From positions 62,001 through 126,000 of the forward strand of contig JAPKBW010000001.1 of NCBI GenBank assembly GCA_028823235.1: a stretch of 64,000 bases of DNA. Reading direction: 5' to 3'. Made by a program: the position numbers and the translations under genes. A model generated the notes under the pieces. It had not been told where the DNA came from. It worked only from the letters and a program-made list of their open reading frames with translations, and searched no databases. Source of the stretch: Longimicrobiales bacterium. GTDB taxonomy: Bacteria > Gemmatimonadota > Gemmatimonadetes > Longimicrobiales > Gaopeijiaceae. Of the stretch, positions 37,725 to 46,411 are shown piece after piece; within the stretch, counting starts at the first letter, position 1, and each line of letters begins with the position of its first letter.

Positions 37725-38920
37725 CGGGGCACGAGTTCAGATACACGGGTGACACCGCTGCATGCGGTCGCCTCCAGCGAGGATCGCAGGTCCTCCCAAA
37801 GGTCCTCCAGATGCTCTGCGCCGACGGAGATTCGAATGAGGTCCTCGGGGATTCCGAGGCGACCTCTCTCCTCTTCTCCCATTGCCTGATGGGTCAGCGA
37901 CGCTGGCCGCTGAACGAGGGTGTCTACGGCACCAAGGCTGACTGCCGGCACCGCGATCCGAAGGTGGGTGATGAATTGGTCCGCCCGCTGGGCGCCTCCA
38001 TCGAGGCGGATCGTGATCATGGTCCCAGGTCCCGCCATCTGCCGGTCCACTACCGCATGATCCCGGCCCGACAGGCCTGGATACCCGACCATGTTCACCT
38101 CAGCGTGAGCCTGCAGGCGGACGGCGAGCTGCCGGGCGGTCTCCTGCTGCGCACGAACACGAAGACCAAGCGTCTGGATGCCGCGGCAGAACAGGTGCGC
38201 AGCGATCGGATGAAGAATCGCTCCGGTGGCGATTCGAACCTGACGCAGTCTCATCGCAGTATCGGGGTTTCGCGTGGTGACCACTCCCCCCATCGCGTCT
38301 CCATGTCCGCCGATGAACTTGGTGGCGCTATGGATGGCGTACTCGGCCCCGTGCCGAAGCGGCTGTTGGAGAATCGGTGTGGCGAACGTCGAGTCCACGG
38401 CGACCGGCACACCCTGAGCATCATGCACGAGGCGTTCGATATCCGTGACCGTGAGCAATGGATTGGACGGCGTCTCCAAGAGAACCAGAGCGGTATCAGG
38501 CTTGAGCGCTTCGCGAACCTCTGCCGCCGCGGCCCACGTCACACGGGACCCCAGGAGACCGGAGGCCAGGAGGTGATATGTGCCGCCGTAGAGGGGGGGC
38601 AAAGCTACGATGTGAGAACCGCGGGACTGCGACTCCAGCACGAGCGCAGCAACCGCGGCCATGCCCGAAGCGAAACACACCGAGTCTGCCCCCCCTTCGA
38701 GGCCAGTCATGCGCTCCTCGAACTCGCGGCAGTTCGGATTGGCGAGCCTCCCGTAGATCGGATTCGCCGCTTCGGCAGCTCCCGCGGCGAATTCCTGCAT
38801 GCTCGACATCGCCGCCACGGGGTCGGGCGTGCGGTAGGTAGTCGACAAGTCGATCGGGCGAACATGTGACAATCCATGTGCCCCGCCCTCTCCTACGATC
38901 AAACGCGTATCCGTGTGCAT
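37721..38920 (-). CDS. Cys/Met metabolism PLP enzyme (cystathionine gamma-lyase/synthase-like)
   Basis: A 399-residue fold-type I PLP enzyme of the trans-sulfuration family. Motifs: YGRLANPNCREFEERM (about 55-70), the phosphate-binding ASGMAAVAAL (about 88), PSNPLL (about 154), the PLP Asp in VAVDSTFATP (about 174) and the Schiff-base Lys in HSATKFIGGHGDAMGG (about 200). The late SLGAVDTLVQRPASLTH motif is complete. It could be methionine gamma-lyase, cystathionine gamma-synthase or lyase. Divergent from an Lrp-type regulator, so amino-acid-responsive control is likely. Its stop overlaps the end of the broken FMN reductase gene. Confidence 0.87.
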   Translation of the reverse strand: MHTDTRLIVGEGGAHGLSHVRPIDLSTTYRTPDPVAAMSSMQEFAAGAAEAANPIYGRLANPNCREFEERMTGLEGGADSVCFASGMAAVAALVLESQSRGSHIVALPPLYGGTYHLLASGLLGSRVTWAAAAEVREALKPDTALVLLETPSNPLLTVTDIERLVHDAQGVPVAVDSTFATPILQQPLRHGAEYAIHSATKFIGGHGDAMGGVVTTRNPDTAMRLRQVRIATGAILHPIAAHLFCRGIQTLGLRVRAQQETARQLAVRLQAHAEVNMVGYPGLSGRDHAVVDRQMAGPGTMITIRLDGGAQRADQFITHLRIAVPAVSLGAVDTLVQRPASLTHQAMGEEERGRLGIPEDLIRISVGAEHLEDLWEDLRSSLEATACSGVTRVSELVPR

Positions 38921-39014
38921 CTCGATCCCCCCTGGATGTGGTAGTCATAGACTATGGCAACCATGCACACGATGTTCACACTTCACGCATTTATTTCACC
39001 AATAACGGGCCACA
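38921..39014. promoter_or_regulatory. Divergent promoter between the PLP-enzyme gene and the Lrp regulator
   Basis: This 94-base gap must hold both promoters. It contains an AT-rich patch (CATTTATTTCACCAATAA, about 38989-39006) close to the regulator start and a partly repeated CATGCACAC/TGTTCACAC pair (about 38963-38980). Lrp family regulators commonly bind such divergent regions. The exact site cannot be defined by reading. Confidence 0.4.
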
Positions 39015-39485
39015 ATGGATCTACCTGACAAGGATCTTCAGATATTACGTGAATTGTCGCATAATGCGCGTATTACGAATAAGAATCTGGCCGAAAAGGT
39101 GGGACTATCGCAGTCCGGGTGCCTCGAGCGGGTACGACGGCTTGAGGAGAGAGGCGTACTCCTGGGCGCATACGCCGCGATCGCCCCGGAAGCGGTGGAC
39201 GTGGGGGTCCAAGCCCTGATTGCGGTCCGCCTGAAGCGGCACACGCGAAGAGCGGTCGCCACGTTCCGCTCCTACACCCTGACTCTGCCAGAGGTGAGTG
39301 CAGTCTTCCACGTGACCGGAGACTACGATTTCTACGTTCATGTAGCAGCCCGTGACATGAACCACCTGCGCGACTTTGGTCTGGATTCGCTAACCACCCG
39401 GGCCGAGGTGGCGAGGATCCAAACCTCTTTGATGTTCGAAGCCGTGAGCCGACCGGGGTGGCCCGTTCTCCGAGCCCCTGCCTGA
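39015..39485 (+). CDS. Lrp/AsnC family transcription regulator
   Basis: A 156-residue regulator: winged HTH at residues 1-60 (DLPDKDLQILRELSHNARIT, then LAEKVGLSQSGCLERVRRLE as the recognition helix-turn-helix) and a C-terminal RAM/AsnC ligand domain (about 70-145, with VFHVTGDYDFYVHVAARDM forming the effector-binding turn). It probably binds amino acids and controls the divergent Cys/Met PLP enzyme gene, by the usual local pattern of such regulators. It is 42 bases upstream of hldD, which may be read through from the same promoter. Confidence 0.92.
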   Translation: MDLPDKDLQILRELSHNARITNKNLAEKVGLSQSGCLERVRRLEERGVLLGAYAAIAPEAVDVGVQALIAVRLKRHTRRAVATFRSYTLTLPEVSAVFHVTGDYDFYVHVAARDMNHLRDFGLDSLTTRAEVARIQTSLMFEAVSRPGWPVLRAPA

Positions 39486-39527
39486 CCTCCAGTGGGCCAG
39501 TAGCAAGCGTCTGTTATCTTTGCCGCC

Positions 39528-40511
39528 ATGATTCTGGTTACTGGAGGCACCGGCTTCATCGGTTCGAACCTTGTCGGCGCACTCGCCGAGCGGGGAGCGC
39601 GCGTGTCCATCTGTGACACACTCGGAACGGGTGACAAGTGGCGGAACATCGCCCGACACGAGATCGATGAGATCGTGGATCCCTCGGCACTTGAGGAATT
39701 CCTCACTCGGCGCCGCGCGGACATCGACTTCATCTACCATATGGGCGCCATCTCGGCGACGACCGAGACCGATGTCGACCTCATCGCAGACAGCAACCTG
39801 CGCCTGTCGCAGACACTCTGGCGGTGGTGCTCCGAGCGACGTGTTCCCTTCATTTACGCGTCATCGGCGGCCACTTATGGGGACGGAGCACACGGATTCG
39901 CGGATGAGGACAGCGTCGAGGCCCTGGCCTCGCTCCGACCCCTCAACGCCTACGGCTGGAGCAAGCACGCGTTCGACCGGTGGGTCGCGCGCCAGATCGC
40001 GGCGGAAAAAGGAGTCCCACCGCACTGGGCCGGCCTCAAGTTCTTCAACGTCTACGGCCCGAACGAGCATCACAAAGGCGACATGATGAGCGTCGTCACC
40101 AAGTCGTACCCGGGCGCCGTCGCCGGGGACAACGTGACGCTCTTCCGCTCGCATCACCCCGACTACGAGAATGGCGGGCAGATGCGCGACTTCGTCTACG
40201 TCCGGGACTGCGTAGACCTGATGCTCTGGATGAGGGATTCGCCTCCCGCCACCGGCCTGTACAACGTCGGGAGTGGCCGGGCCCAGACGTGGCTCGCACT
40301 GATGAGCGCACTATACAACGCGGTCGATCAGCCGCTAGAGATCAAATGGGTCGACACGCCGATCGAGATCCGGGACCGCTACCAGTACTTCACCCAGGCG
40401 GACATGTCGAAACTCCGCGCCGCTGGCTACGACAAGGCCTTCATGAGCGTGGAGGAAGGAGTCGCCGATTACGTAGAGCGGTATCTCTCAGCAGAAAACA
40501 GATACGCCTAG
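39528..40511 (+). CDS. hldD: ADP-L-glycero-D-manno-heptose 6-epimerase
   Basis: A 327-residue extended SDR. It makes ADP-L-glycero-D-manno-heptose for LPS inner core, implying an outer membrane. NADP motif is VTGGTGFIGSNLVGAL (residues 4-19). The Ser-Tyr-x-x-x-Lys active site is seen as YASSAATYGDG (about 111-121) and NAYGWSKHAFDRWV (Tyr about 142, Lys 146). The epimerase-specific block FFNVYGPNEHHKGDMMSVV (about 173-191) is the clearest hallmark. Length fits HldD. Its stop codon overlaps the end of a minus-strand permease remnant. Confidence 0.9.
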   Translation: MILVTGGTGFIGSNLVGALAERGARVSICDTLGTGDKWRNIARHEIDEIVDPSALEEFLTRRRADIDFIYHMGAISATTETDVDLIADSNLRLSQTLWRWCSERRVPFIYASSAATYGDGAHGFADEDSVEALASLRPLNAYGWSKHAFDRWVARQIAAEKGVPPHWAGLKFFNVYGPNEHHKGDMMSVVTKSYPGAVAGDNVTLFRSHHPDYENGGQMRDFVYVRDCVDLMLWMRDSPPATGLYNVGSGRAQTWLALMSALYNAVDQPLEIKWVDTPIEIRDRYQYFTQADMSKLRAAGYDKAFMSVEEGVADYVERYLSAENRYA

Positions 40512-40634
40512 GGCCGCATCGCCTCCACTGGGATCCGCGCGGAGGTCACGTCGCGCGCCAGCGCGATCGACGCAAGAACGCCAGCGATCGCAAGCGTGAT
40601 GACGATAGAGCCGTACACGAACGAAGCCGCCGCC
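40508..40634 (-). pseudogene. C-terminal remnant of an FtsX/MacB-type ABC permease (copy 1)
   Basis: Directly after the stop of the DUF5916 gene, in another frame, the minus strand is open for about 41 codons ending in TAG. It encodes one hydrophobic helix (VYGSIVITLAIAGVLASIAL) then ARDVTSARIPVEAMRP and stop. This is the typical ending of FtsX-domain permeases: last helix, ARRA-like basic stretch, then P-V-E-A-x-R. Nothing upstream of it remains, so it is a leftover tail. A second such tail is at 43819-44130. Confidence 0.7.
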
Positions 40635-42875
40635 CTAGTTCACGAAGAGGTTGAACTGGCGTGTGTACTTGATGAACACCGACCGCCCCTGCGGCCCCAT
40701 GAGCGAGTCGAATCCCTGAACGTCGTTGTAGACGATGAAGAGGCCCGTCCCCGCCGTGTTCAGCCAGCCGAAGCGAAGGTTGCTCGACCACTGGTCGACC
40801 TGATCGGAGTACTGAACGAGTCCCTGCATATAGATCCGCGGCGTGAAGAACCACCCGAGCTTAAAGCTCGTCAGGGTCGCTGCGAACTTGCCCTCGGGCA
40901 GCTCAACGTCGTTGTAGGAGAGCGCCCATGTCGCGCTCGACCTGTCGCCCAGGCGATACGTGAGGTCACCGCTGCTGGTCCGCTTATTACCGGAAAGGAA
41001 TGACCCCCAGTTGAAGCGGGTGTTCAGTGAGAATGCTCGGCTCTGGTCTGTCATGTAGACGAGCGCACCTTCCCATCCTTGGTACATACCCTGCGGAACG
41101 GTGACACCCACTCCCGGGATGTCGAAGTCTTCATAGAGCCCCTCCGTGACGTAGTTCGCCCCGGTGTGCATCTCCATTCCCGACGGCCACGCCCAGTGAC
41201 TGTCGACGTGCAAGCGCGAGGAGATCTCGAATCCAGGTGCCGCCACGGAGCTCGTATTTCGATAAGTGAAATACGACACGTGCGGCCGAAGCTCGCGCCA
41301 GATCTTCGACGGACGGTAGATGTATTGGGCAAAGGTCTGGTAGTACCGGTGCCCGCGACGGGGCACGAATCCGATCTCCGGGTTGAAGCTCTCCCCGATC
41401 TCCTGGACCGTGACATTCGCCCGCACGCTCCTCATGGCGAGCGTACCCGTGAGATCCCATGCGATGTCCGATTCGGTCAGGTCAGGCGTCTTGGTCTTGG
41501 CGAGATACGACGTGAGCGTCACTTGGTCACCGAGGCCGACCTGAGCGTCGATGGCGTATGTCTGATTCTCGTCACGATCGGTGTCACTGCGACGGTCCGT
41601 GAACAGCGCGCCGATTCTGGACCGGCTGGGCAGTTCCTTGGCGACCCGGGCAACAGAATAGGAATTCCGGCCACTGTTTTCGAGCACTCCGTCGGTCTGG
41701 ATGTGCAGAAGGCCAACGTTCAGCCCCTGAGTGCGACCAGAGAGCCGTCCACCCGCCTTCATCGGGACAGGGGAGCCGTCATCGATACCGATCCTCCGGC
41801 TGAAGAACATGTCCGCGCCACCGCCGCCTACCGTGAAGAATCCGGCATTCTCTAAGAAGAATGGACGCTTCTCAGGAAAGAGCAGCGGGAATCGCGTCAG
41901 GTTTACCTGTGCGTCATCGACCTCGACCTGGGCGAAGTCCGTGTTCACAGTCAGGTCCAGTGTGAGGCCTTGGGTCACCTGGACCTTCGCCTCACCACCG
42001 ATCTCGGCGTTCTCATCGAACTCGGTCTGGCCCGCCGCATAGTCCCGCTCTGTCGAGCCGAGCACGTAAGGAGTCACGGTTACTGCCCGCTTGAACGGCG
42101 GCACGAGCCCAGCGAGGTCCCCGGCGAAGTCGAGGCGGTAGAGGTTGAACTCCCGCGGTACGGCCGACCAGAAGACCTCTTCGTTCAGTCGACGAATTCG
42201 ACGGGAAATGTTGAGGCCCCACTCTTCGACGTCGGAACCATAGCGAAGGGTGCTGAACGGGATCCTGAACTCAGCGTACCACCCGTCGCCGTCCACACCC
42301 GAGGCGACCTCCCAGCTACCATCCCAATTTTTATTGAATCCGCCGCCCGCACCGGCCTGAAAGCGCCGGCTGCTGTTCCCCCCACCCCCGAGAAAGAATC
42401 CGCCTCCAGCCCCCGCTGACGCGACTTGCCCGTCGTACTCGATTCCGGCAGGCGTCGTCCCGAAGACGAACCCATTCTGGTCGTCGTTATAGGTGTCCAG
42501 CACCATGATGACCGCGTCCGCATCGGTCACCTCGTAGTCGCGAATCGCCTCGCCCGGCACGATCTCGCCGGCCCGAGAGTCCCAAGCCCAGATGCCGATA
42601 TAGATCGCGTCCTCGTCATAGAGCACACGGACTTCCGTGCGCTCCGATGCCGGCTGACCATCCATGGGCTCCCTCTGGATGAAGTCGGTCAGGACAGGTG
42701 CCGACTGCCAGGCTGCGTCGAGGAGAACGCCATCGATGACAGGCACTGAAGTCGCCCTGACCGCCGTCGCTGTCTGCGGGCTCTGCTGCCCCATGACCAC
42801 GGTCGGAACGAGTGCCAGCAACGGCATGAGCAGCACAACGTGGAACTGACACTTTGCAAGCGAGCGTGACGGCAT
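40635..42875 (-). CDS. DUF5916 carbohydrate-binding-like outer-membrane protein
   Basis: A 746-residue exported protein. The ATG at 42875 gives a signal peptide cleaved near VVMGQQ; a longer start at 43001 is not supported. Residues about 45-200 form a CBM9-like domain (VPVIDGVLLDAAWQSAPVLTDF is its standard start). The rest is DUF5916: PEKRPFFLENAGFF (about 330), FFSRRIG and a long stretch of alternating beta strands ending in an aromatic residue pattern (KYTRQFNLFVN), suggesting a C-terminal beta barrel. A Gly-rich loop (SAGAGGGFFLGGGG) lies at about 155-168. Probably an outer-membrane protein; its ligand is unknown. Divergent from the DUF481-like gene. Confidence 0.85.
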   Translation of the reverse strand: MPSRSLAKCQFHVVLLMPLLALVPTVVMGQQSPQTATAVRATSVPVIDGVLLDAAWQSAPVLTDFIQREPMDGQPASERTEVRVLYDEDAIYIGIWAWDSRAGEIVPGEAIRDYEVTDADAVIMVLDTYNDDQNGFVFGTTPAGIEYDGQVASAGAGGGFFLGGGGNSSRRFQAGAGGGFNKNWDGSWEVASGVDGDGWYAEFRIPFSTLRYGSDVEEWGLNISRRIRRLNEEVFWSAVPREFNLYRLDFAGDLAGLVPPFKRAVTVTPYVLGSTERDYAAGQTEFDENAEIGGEAKVQVTQGLTLDLTVNTDFAQVEVDDAQVNLTRFPLLFPEKRPFFLENAGFFTVGGGGADMFFSRRIGIDDGSPVPMKAGGRLSGRTQGLNVGLLHIQTDGVLENSGRNSYSVARVAKELPSRSRIGALFTDRRSDTDRDENQTYAIDAQVGLGDQVTLTSYLAKTKTPDLTESDIAWDLTGTLAMRSVRANVTVQEIGESFNPEIGFVPRRGHRYYQTFAQYIYRPSKIWRELRPHVSYFTYRNTSSVAAPGFEISSRLHVDSHWAWPSGMEMHTGANYVTEGLYEDFDIPGVGVTVPQGMYQGWEGALVYMTDQSRAFSLNTRFNWGSFLSGNKRTSSGDLTYRLGDRSSATWALSYNDVELPEGKFAATLTSFKLGWFFTPRIYMQGLVQYSDQVDQWSSNLRFGWLNTAGTGLFIVYNDVQGFDSLMGPQGRSVFIKYTRQFNLFVN

Positions 42876-43007
42876 ACTGAGTCGGGTCTGGAGAGAACGG
42901 CGGGTGCGCGGAGGTAACAAAAACCTGACCCTCACCGTGGGAACAGCGTTGAGGTTACCATTCCGTCGGCCCCCTCGCATACCGATTCGTTGGAGACCCA
43001 TCGCCCA

Positions 43008-43796
43008 GTGAACTTCTTACGCGGAATGCTTACCTCAGCGGCTCTATCGGTCTCGCTACTCTGCTCGTCTCACCTGCCCGTCATCGCTCAGGTCAACGTG
43101 GAGGCACTCCGTCGGGACGACTCGCCACTTGGCCGGTCGGGCTCCGTCGGCGGGGACCTGTCCATTCGGACAGGCAACGTGGACTTCGTGGCGGTCGACC
43201 TGCGAGCGCGGCTATACGACGTTCGCGAAACCGAGACCAGACTTCTGATCGCAAACGGGGGCGTCGGCTTCCTCGGTCAAAGTCGTTTCGCCTCCTCCGG
43301 ATTGCTCCACTATCGGCATGCCTACACGGCGATACATGAGCGTTTCACTCCCGAGTGGTATGGGCAGCTCAACTATGATCGTCATCAGCGGCTCTCCTTC
43401 CGCGCAGTCAGTGGCTTGGGAGCCCGTACCGGCTTCGCCCAGGGCGAGTGGGGTCAGTTCGGCGCTGGGTCCACCGTTATGCTCGAATACGAAAAGCTCG
43501 ACTTGCCCGACACTACGACGCACCCGGAACACACCCTCCGTGCCCGGTGGAGCAACTTTCTCACGCTCCGCGTGGTGCCAACCGAGACGCTGGTCATCAC
43601 TTCCACGACGTATATTCAGCCGGCCCTCCGAGCCTTTGACGACTACCGTGCCCTTGAAAATCTCCGCATCACGGCATCGATCACTGAGACGCTCGCACTG
43701 ACCGTCAGCTTTGACCTCCGCTACGACAGCAGGCCCCCCGACGACGTCTCCCCTCTCGATTCGAGGCTTCGGACCGGTGTGACCTACACCTACTAA
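43008..43796 (+). CDS. DUF481-like outer-membrane protein
   Basis: A 262-residue exported protein from the GTG at 43008 (a TTG at 42990 and an ATG at 43026 are alternatives). Signal peptide cleaved near LPVIAQ. The mature part alternates strands typical of DUF481 small beta barrels: GDLSIRTGNVDFVAVDLRA at the start, LLHYRHAYTAIHERFTPEWY in the middle, and a final RLRTGVTYTY ending in an aromatic residue as in barrel proteins. Divergent from the DUF5916 gene, whose promoter lies in the 132 bases between. Both may form part of the same outer-membrane unit. Function unknown. Confidence 0.75.
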   Translation: MNFLRGMLTSAALSVSLLCSSHLPVIAQVNVEALRRDDSPLGRSGSVGGDLSIRTGNVDFVAVDLRARLYDVRETETRLLIANGGVGFLGQSRFASSGLLHYRHAYTAIHERFTPEWYGQLNYDRHQRLSFRAVSGLGARTGFAQGEWGQFGAGSTVMLEYEKLDLPDTTTHPEHTLRARWSNFLTLRVVPTETLVITSTTYIQPALRAFDDYRALENLRITASITETLALTVSFDLRYDSRPPDDVSPLDSRLRTGVTYTY

Positions 43797-43818
43797 CGGC
43801 CACCCCGGACCGGAGTCG

Positions 43819-44130
43819 CTACACGCGCCTAATGGCCTCGACTGATGGCAGATTCCGGGCACGAACGGCTTGGATCCATGCTGCGAGTGCAGTCGCGAGA
43901 GACAGAGCGCTCACTGGTGTCAGGAAAGTGCTCGGACTGAGCGCAGACACCTCGAAGGGCAACGTCTCGAGGAAGCTCGTCGAAAGCGCAGCCGCCACAC
44001 TCCCAAAGACGATTCCAACGCCATACGCACGCCCATCTCACGTCGACTCTGGGCAACGTGCTATGCCAGGACGGAGTCAGATGCAGACCGCACCGAGTCC
44101 GAGTCCCAGTCCGAGGACTCGGAGCACCGG
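43819..44130 (-). pseudogene. C-terminal remnant of an FtsX/MacB-type ABC permease (copy 2)
   Basis: Reading the minus strand, the pieces of an FtsX-family permease tail appear in order but in different frames: a Gly/Leu helix (VLRVLGLGLGLGAV near 44083-44130), VAQSRREMGVRMALE (44014-44058, the conserved cytoplasmic motif of ADOP/MacB permeases), then in another frame GIVFGSVAAALSTSFLE and a last helix ending ARNLPSVEAIRRV and stop (43819). At least one frameshift and a stop separate the pieces. The rest of the gene is gone. It starts 22 bases from the DUF481-like gene end. Confidence 0.75.
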
Positions 44131-44163
44131 TCGATGGAAAGCTCTCTCCGTTCGTAGGGTGCG

Positions 44164-45045
44164 CTACGCCGGAGAGAGGCCCAGAGAAGAGACGAGCTGC
44201 GGCACCACCTCGCCGAGCCGGCCCTCGACCTTCACCGCGGCTACTTCGTCGGCTCGAGTCGGTCCAAGGTTGAGCACGCCGATGGGCATCTCTCGCTCAA
44301 CCGCTCGGTACACAAATCGTCGCCCAGAGTAGACTGTCAACGACGATCCAACGACCAGAAGGACGTCGGCGTGATCGAGCATCCGCCAGGCCTGTTCAAC
44401 GCGTGGCTTCGGGACATTCTCGCCAAAGAACACCACATCAGGCTTCAAGTTACCCCGGCAAGCGTCACAGGACGGCAGGACGAAACCCTCATAAGAGGTC
44501 CCCTCGAGGTCCGCGTCTCCATCGGGCCCCGGTGACGCGCGGAAGGGTGTTCCACTCCCGCCCAACCACGATGGATTCGCATCCAAGAGCCGCGCCTGCA
44601 TCACCTCTCGCGCCAGCCGCTCGCCACAGTCGAGGCAGATCACGTAGGCCAGTGACCCGTGGAGCTCGATGACCTCCTGGCTTCCCGCTGCATGATGCAG
44701 GCCGTCGACGTTCTGAGTGATCAGCCCCGAGACCAGTCCGGCTTGTTCCAGGCGGGCGAGCCCTTTGTGTGCCACGTTCGGAACAGCCGTCGTCATTCGA
44801 CTCCATCCAATGGCACTTCGGGCCCAGTACCGCCGCCGGGCTTCGGCCGAGCGGACGAAGTCCCCGTACTGAACAGGACTTCGCGTCTTCAGTCGCCCTT
44901 CTGTGCCCCGATAGTCGGGGATCCCGGACTCAGTGCTGCACCCAGCGCCGGCCAGAACTACGCAACGGCGGTCACGAAGCAGTCTCGTAGCCGCTTCGAG
45001 CGCGTTCGCGTCTGGAGGCGTCAGACTCCCGTTATCTCCGACCAT
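44164..45045 (-). CDS. Sir2 family NAD-dependent protein deacylase
   Basis: A 293-residue sirtuin from the ATG at 45045; it overlaps the NHL gene end by 14 bases. NAD motif GAGCSTESGIPDYRG (about residues 32-46), TQNVDGLHHAAG with the Asn-Asp pair (about 110-121) and catalytic His in ELHGSL (about 130). Two zinc pairs are CLDCGE and CDACRG (about 138-143 and 192-197). GSSLTVYSG and NLGPTRAD close the Rossmann fold. It removes acyl groups from protein lysines using NAD. Canonical length. A longer N-terminus is possible but unlike the family. Confidence 0.9.
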   Translation of the reverse strand: MVGDNGSLTPPDANALEAATRLLRDRRCVVLAGAGCSTESGIPDYRGTEGRLKTRSPVQYGDFVRSAEARRRYWARSAIGWSRMTTAVPNVAHKGLARLEQAGLVSGLITQNVDGLHHAAGSQEVIELHGSLAYVICLDCGERLAREVMQARLLDANPSWLGGSGTPFRASPGPDGDADLEGTSYEGFVLPSCDACRGNLKPDVVFFGENVPKPRVEQAWRMLDHADVLLVVGSSLTVYSGRRFVYRAVEREMPIGVLNLGPTRADEVAAVKVEGRLGEVVPQLVSSLGLSPA

Positions 45046-46174
45046 CCCGCGGCACGAACTTCGTGACACCCTGCACCGGCCCGACTTCGCCCGCGTACAC
45101 GTTGCCCTCAGCGTCCGCGGTGACACCCTCTCCCATCGATCCGACGCCGCCCATTCCGGACGGCCGTGCGGATTCATGGGCCGGCACGAACGACCATACC
45201 TCACCCGTGCGCGCACTTCCAACCCGCAGGCCCTTCATCCATCCACCCGGGTTGTAGTTCTCGTCGGACTCGGAGTCGATCGCGTAGAGAACGTCATCGG
45301 CATCAATGAAGATCCCGCTGTTACGGCTGAACTGATACCAGGTGTCGAGGTGATTCCCGTCCTGGTCAAAAATCTGAATCCGACGATTCCCACGGTCGGC
45401 GACAAAAAGGCGACCCTGTGAGTCGAACGCGAGGGAATGCGGCGAACGGAACTGGCCGTCGGCGTAGCCCCACTCACCAAAACTCATGATCATCGTCCCG
45501 TCCGGGGCGAACTTGGTGATCCGACTCTTCGAGTCAGGTCCCGGCTCATCCTGAAACTGAGCGGTGTGAGTCTCGGCGACGTAGATGCTTCCGTCCGGCC
45601 CGACGATGACGGCATTCGGATCAGTAAAATGCGTAGGTGGATCTCCCCTTACACCGGGAGTGCCCAGGGTCATCAGCAGCTCACCCGTCGGGCTGAACTT
45701 GAGCACAGTATGCCCATTCATCGGCGCATTGGGTGTACGCTCGAGCTCGCGTGCGTTAGGCGAGCGGGCGTCAGCGATCCATACGTTCCCCTCGGCGTCC
45801 ACATCCATGCCGTGCGGCCATGTGATGAGTCCTGCTCCAAGGCTGCTCACCACGTTCCCATCCGGGTCGAGCTTGACGATCGGATCGGCGTCGGACTCCG
45901 CACACGAATTCGACCCGCACCGGTCCCCTGCCCAGATGTGAACACCGTCGACATCGACGTGGATTGCGCTAACCGAGCCCCAGGTGCGGCCGTTCGGAAG
46001 GACTCCGAAGTCACGCATCGTTTCATAGGGGTTGGGCAGGTCGTTGACCGGCTCGACGGCTGCATGTTCCGGCGGACCCGATGCCCCCCGCTGGGCAGAG
46101 ACTGTCTGAGGTGCGAGGGCAGCCAGCACGCAGGCAGACAGGGTGATGGAACGAAAGCTAGGGAAACGACTCAT
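45032..46174 (-). CDS. Exported NHL-repeat protein (peptidyl-amidoglycolate-lyase-like)
   Basis: A 380-residue secreted six-bladed propeller. Signal peptide cleaved near TVSAQR. NHL blades contain H-x-L/M-D-D/x-G-N-V-W-V/I-A-D patterns: PHGMDVDAEGNVWIADAR (about 130-147), SPHSLAFDSQGRLFVADRGN (about 240-260) and GEGVTADAEGNVYAGEVG near the end. Blade His and Arg residues resemble those of peptidyl-alpha-hydroxyglycine amidating lyase-like proteins. Two Cys residues (DRCGSNSCAE) may form a disulfide. Starts at 46174; a longer frame up to 46360 lacks a signal peptide. Exported binding or lyase protein; activity is not proven. Confidence 0.8.
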   Translation of the reverse strand: MSRFPSFRSITLSACVLAALAPQTVSAQRGASGPPEHAAVEPVNDLPNPYETMRDFGVLPNGRTWGSVSAIHVDVDGVHIWAGDRCGSNSCAESDADPIVKLDPDGNVVSSLGAGLITWPHGMDVDAEGNVWIADARSPNARELERTPNAPMNGHTVLKFSPTGELLMTLGTPGVRGDPPTHFTDPNAVIVGPDGSIYVAETHTAQFQDEPGPDSKSRITKFAPDGTMIMSFGEWGYADGQFRSPHSLAFDSQGRLFVADRGNRRIQIFDQDGNHLDTWYQFSRNSGIFIDADDVLYAIDSESDENYNPGGWMKGLRVGSARTGEVWSFVPAHESARPSGMGGVGSMGEGVTADAEGNVYAGEVGPVQGVTKFVPRDGRR

Positions 46175-46411
46175 GGGGCACCTCAGACACTGGGCGGGAT
46201 CGTTCGTATGTTGGTCCGCCGAATGTGTGGACACGACCCAGGGTGTGCCAGTTCCAGCCAAGATGAGAGCTCGGTGACGGGATGGTCGGAAGAACGCCCG
46301 TCGGATCGCGCCCCGGCTCGCACTGCGCCCTAAGCCTGCGCTGTCACATTTCTCCATCATCGCCCCACTGCCCGGTGGCGAACCCCAGACGCCTCGGCCG
46401 GAGGCATCGCA

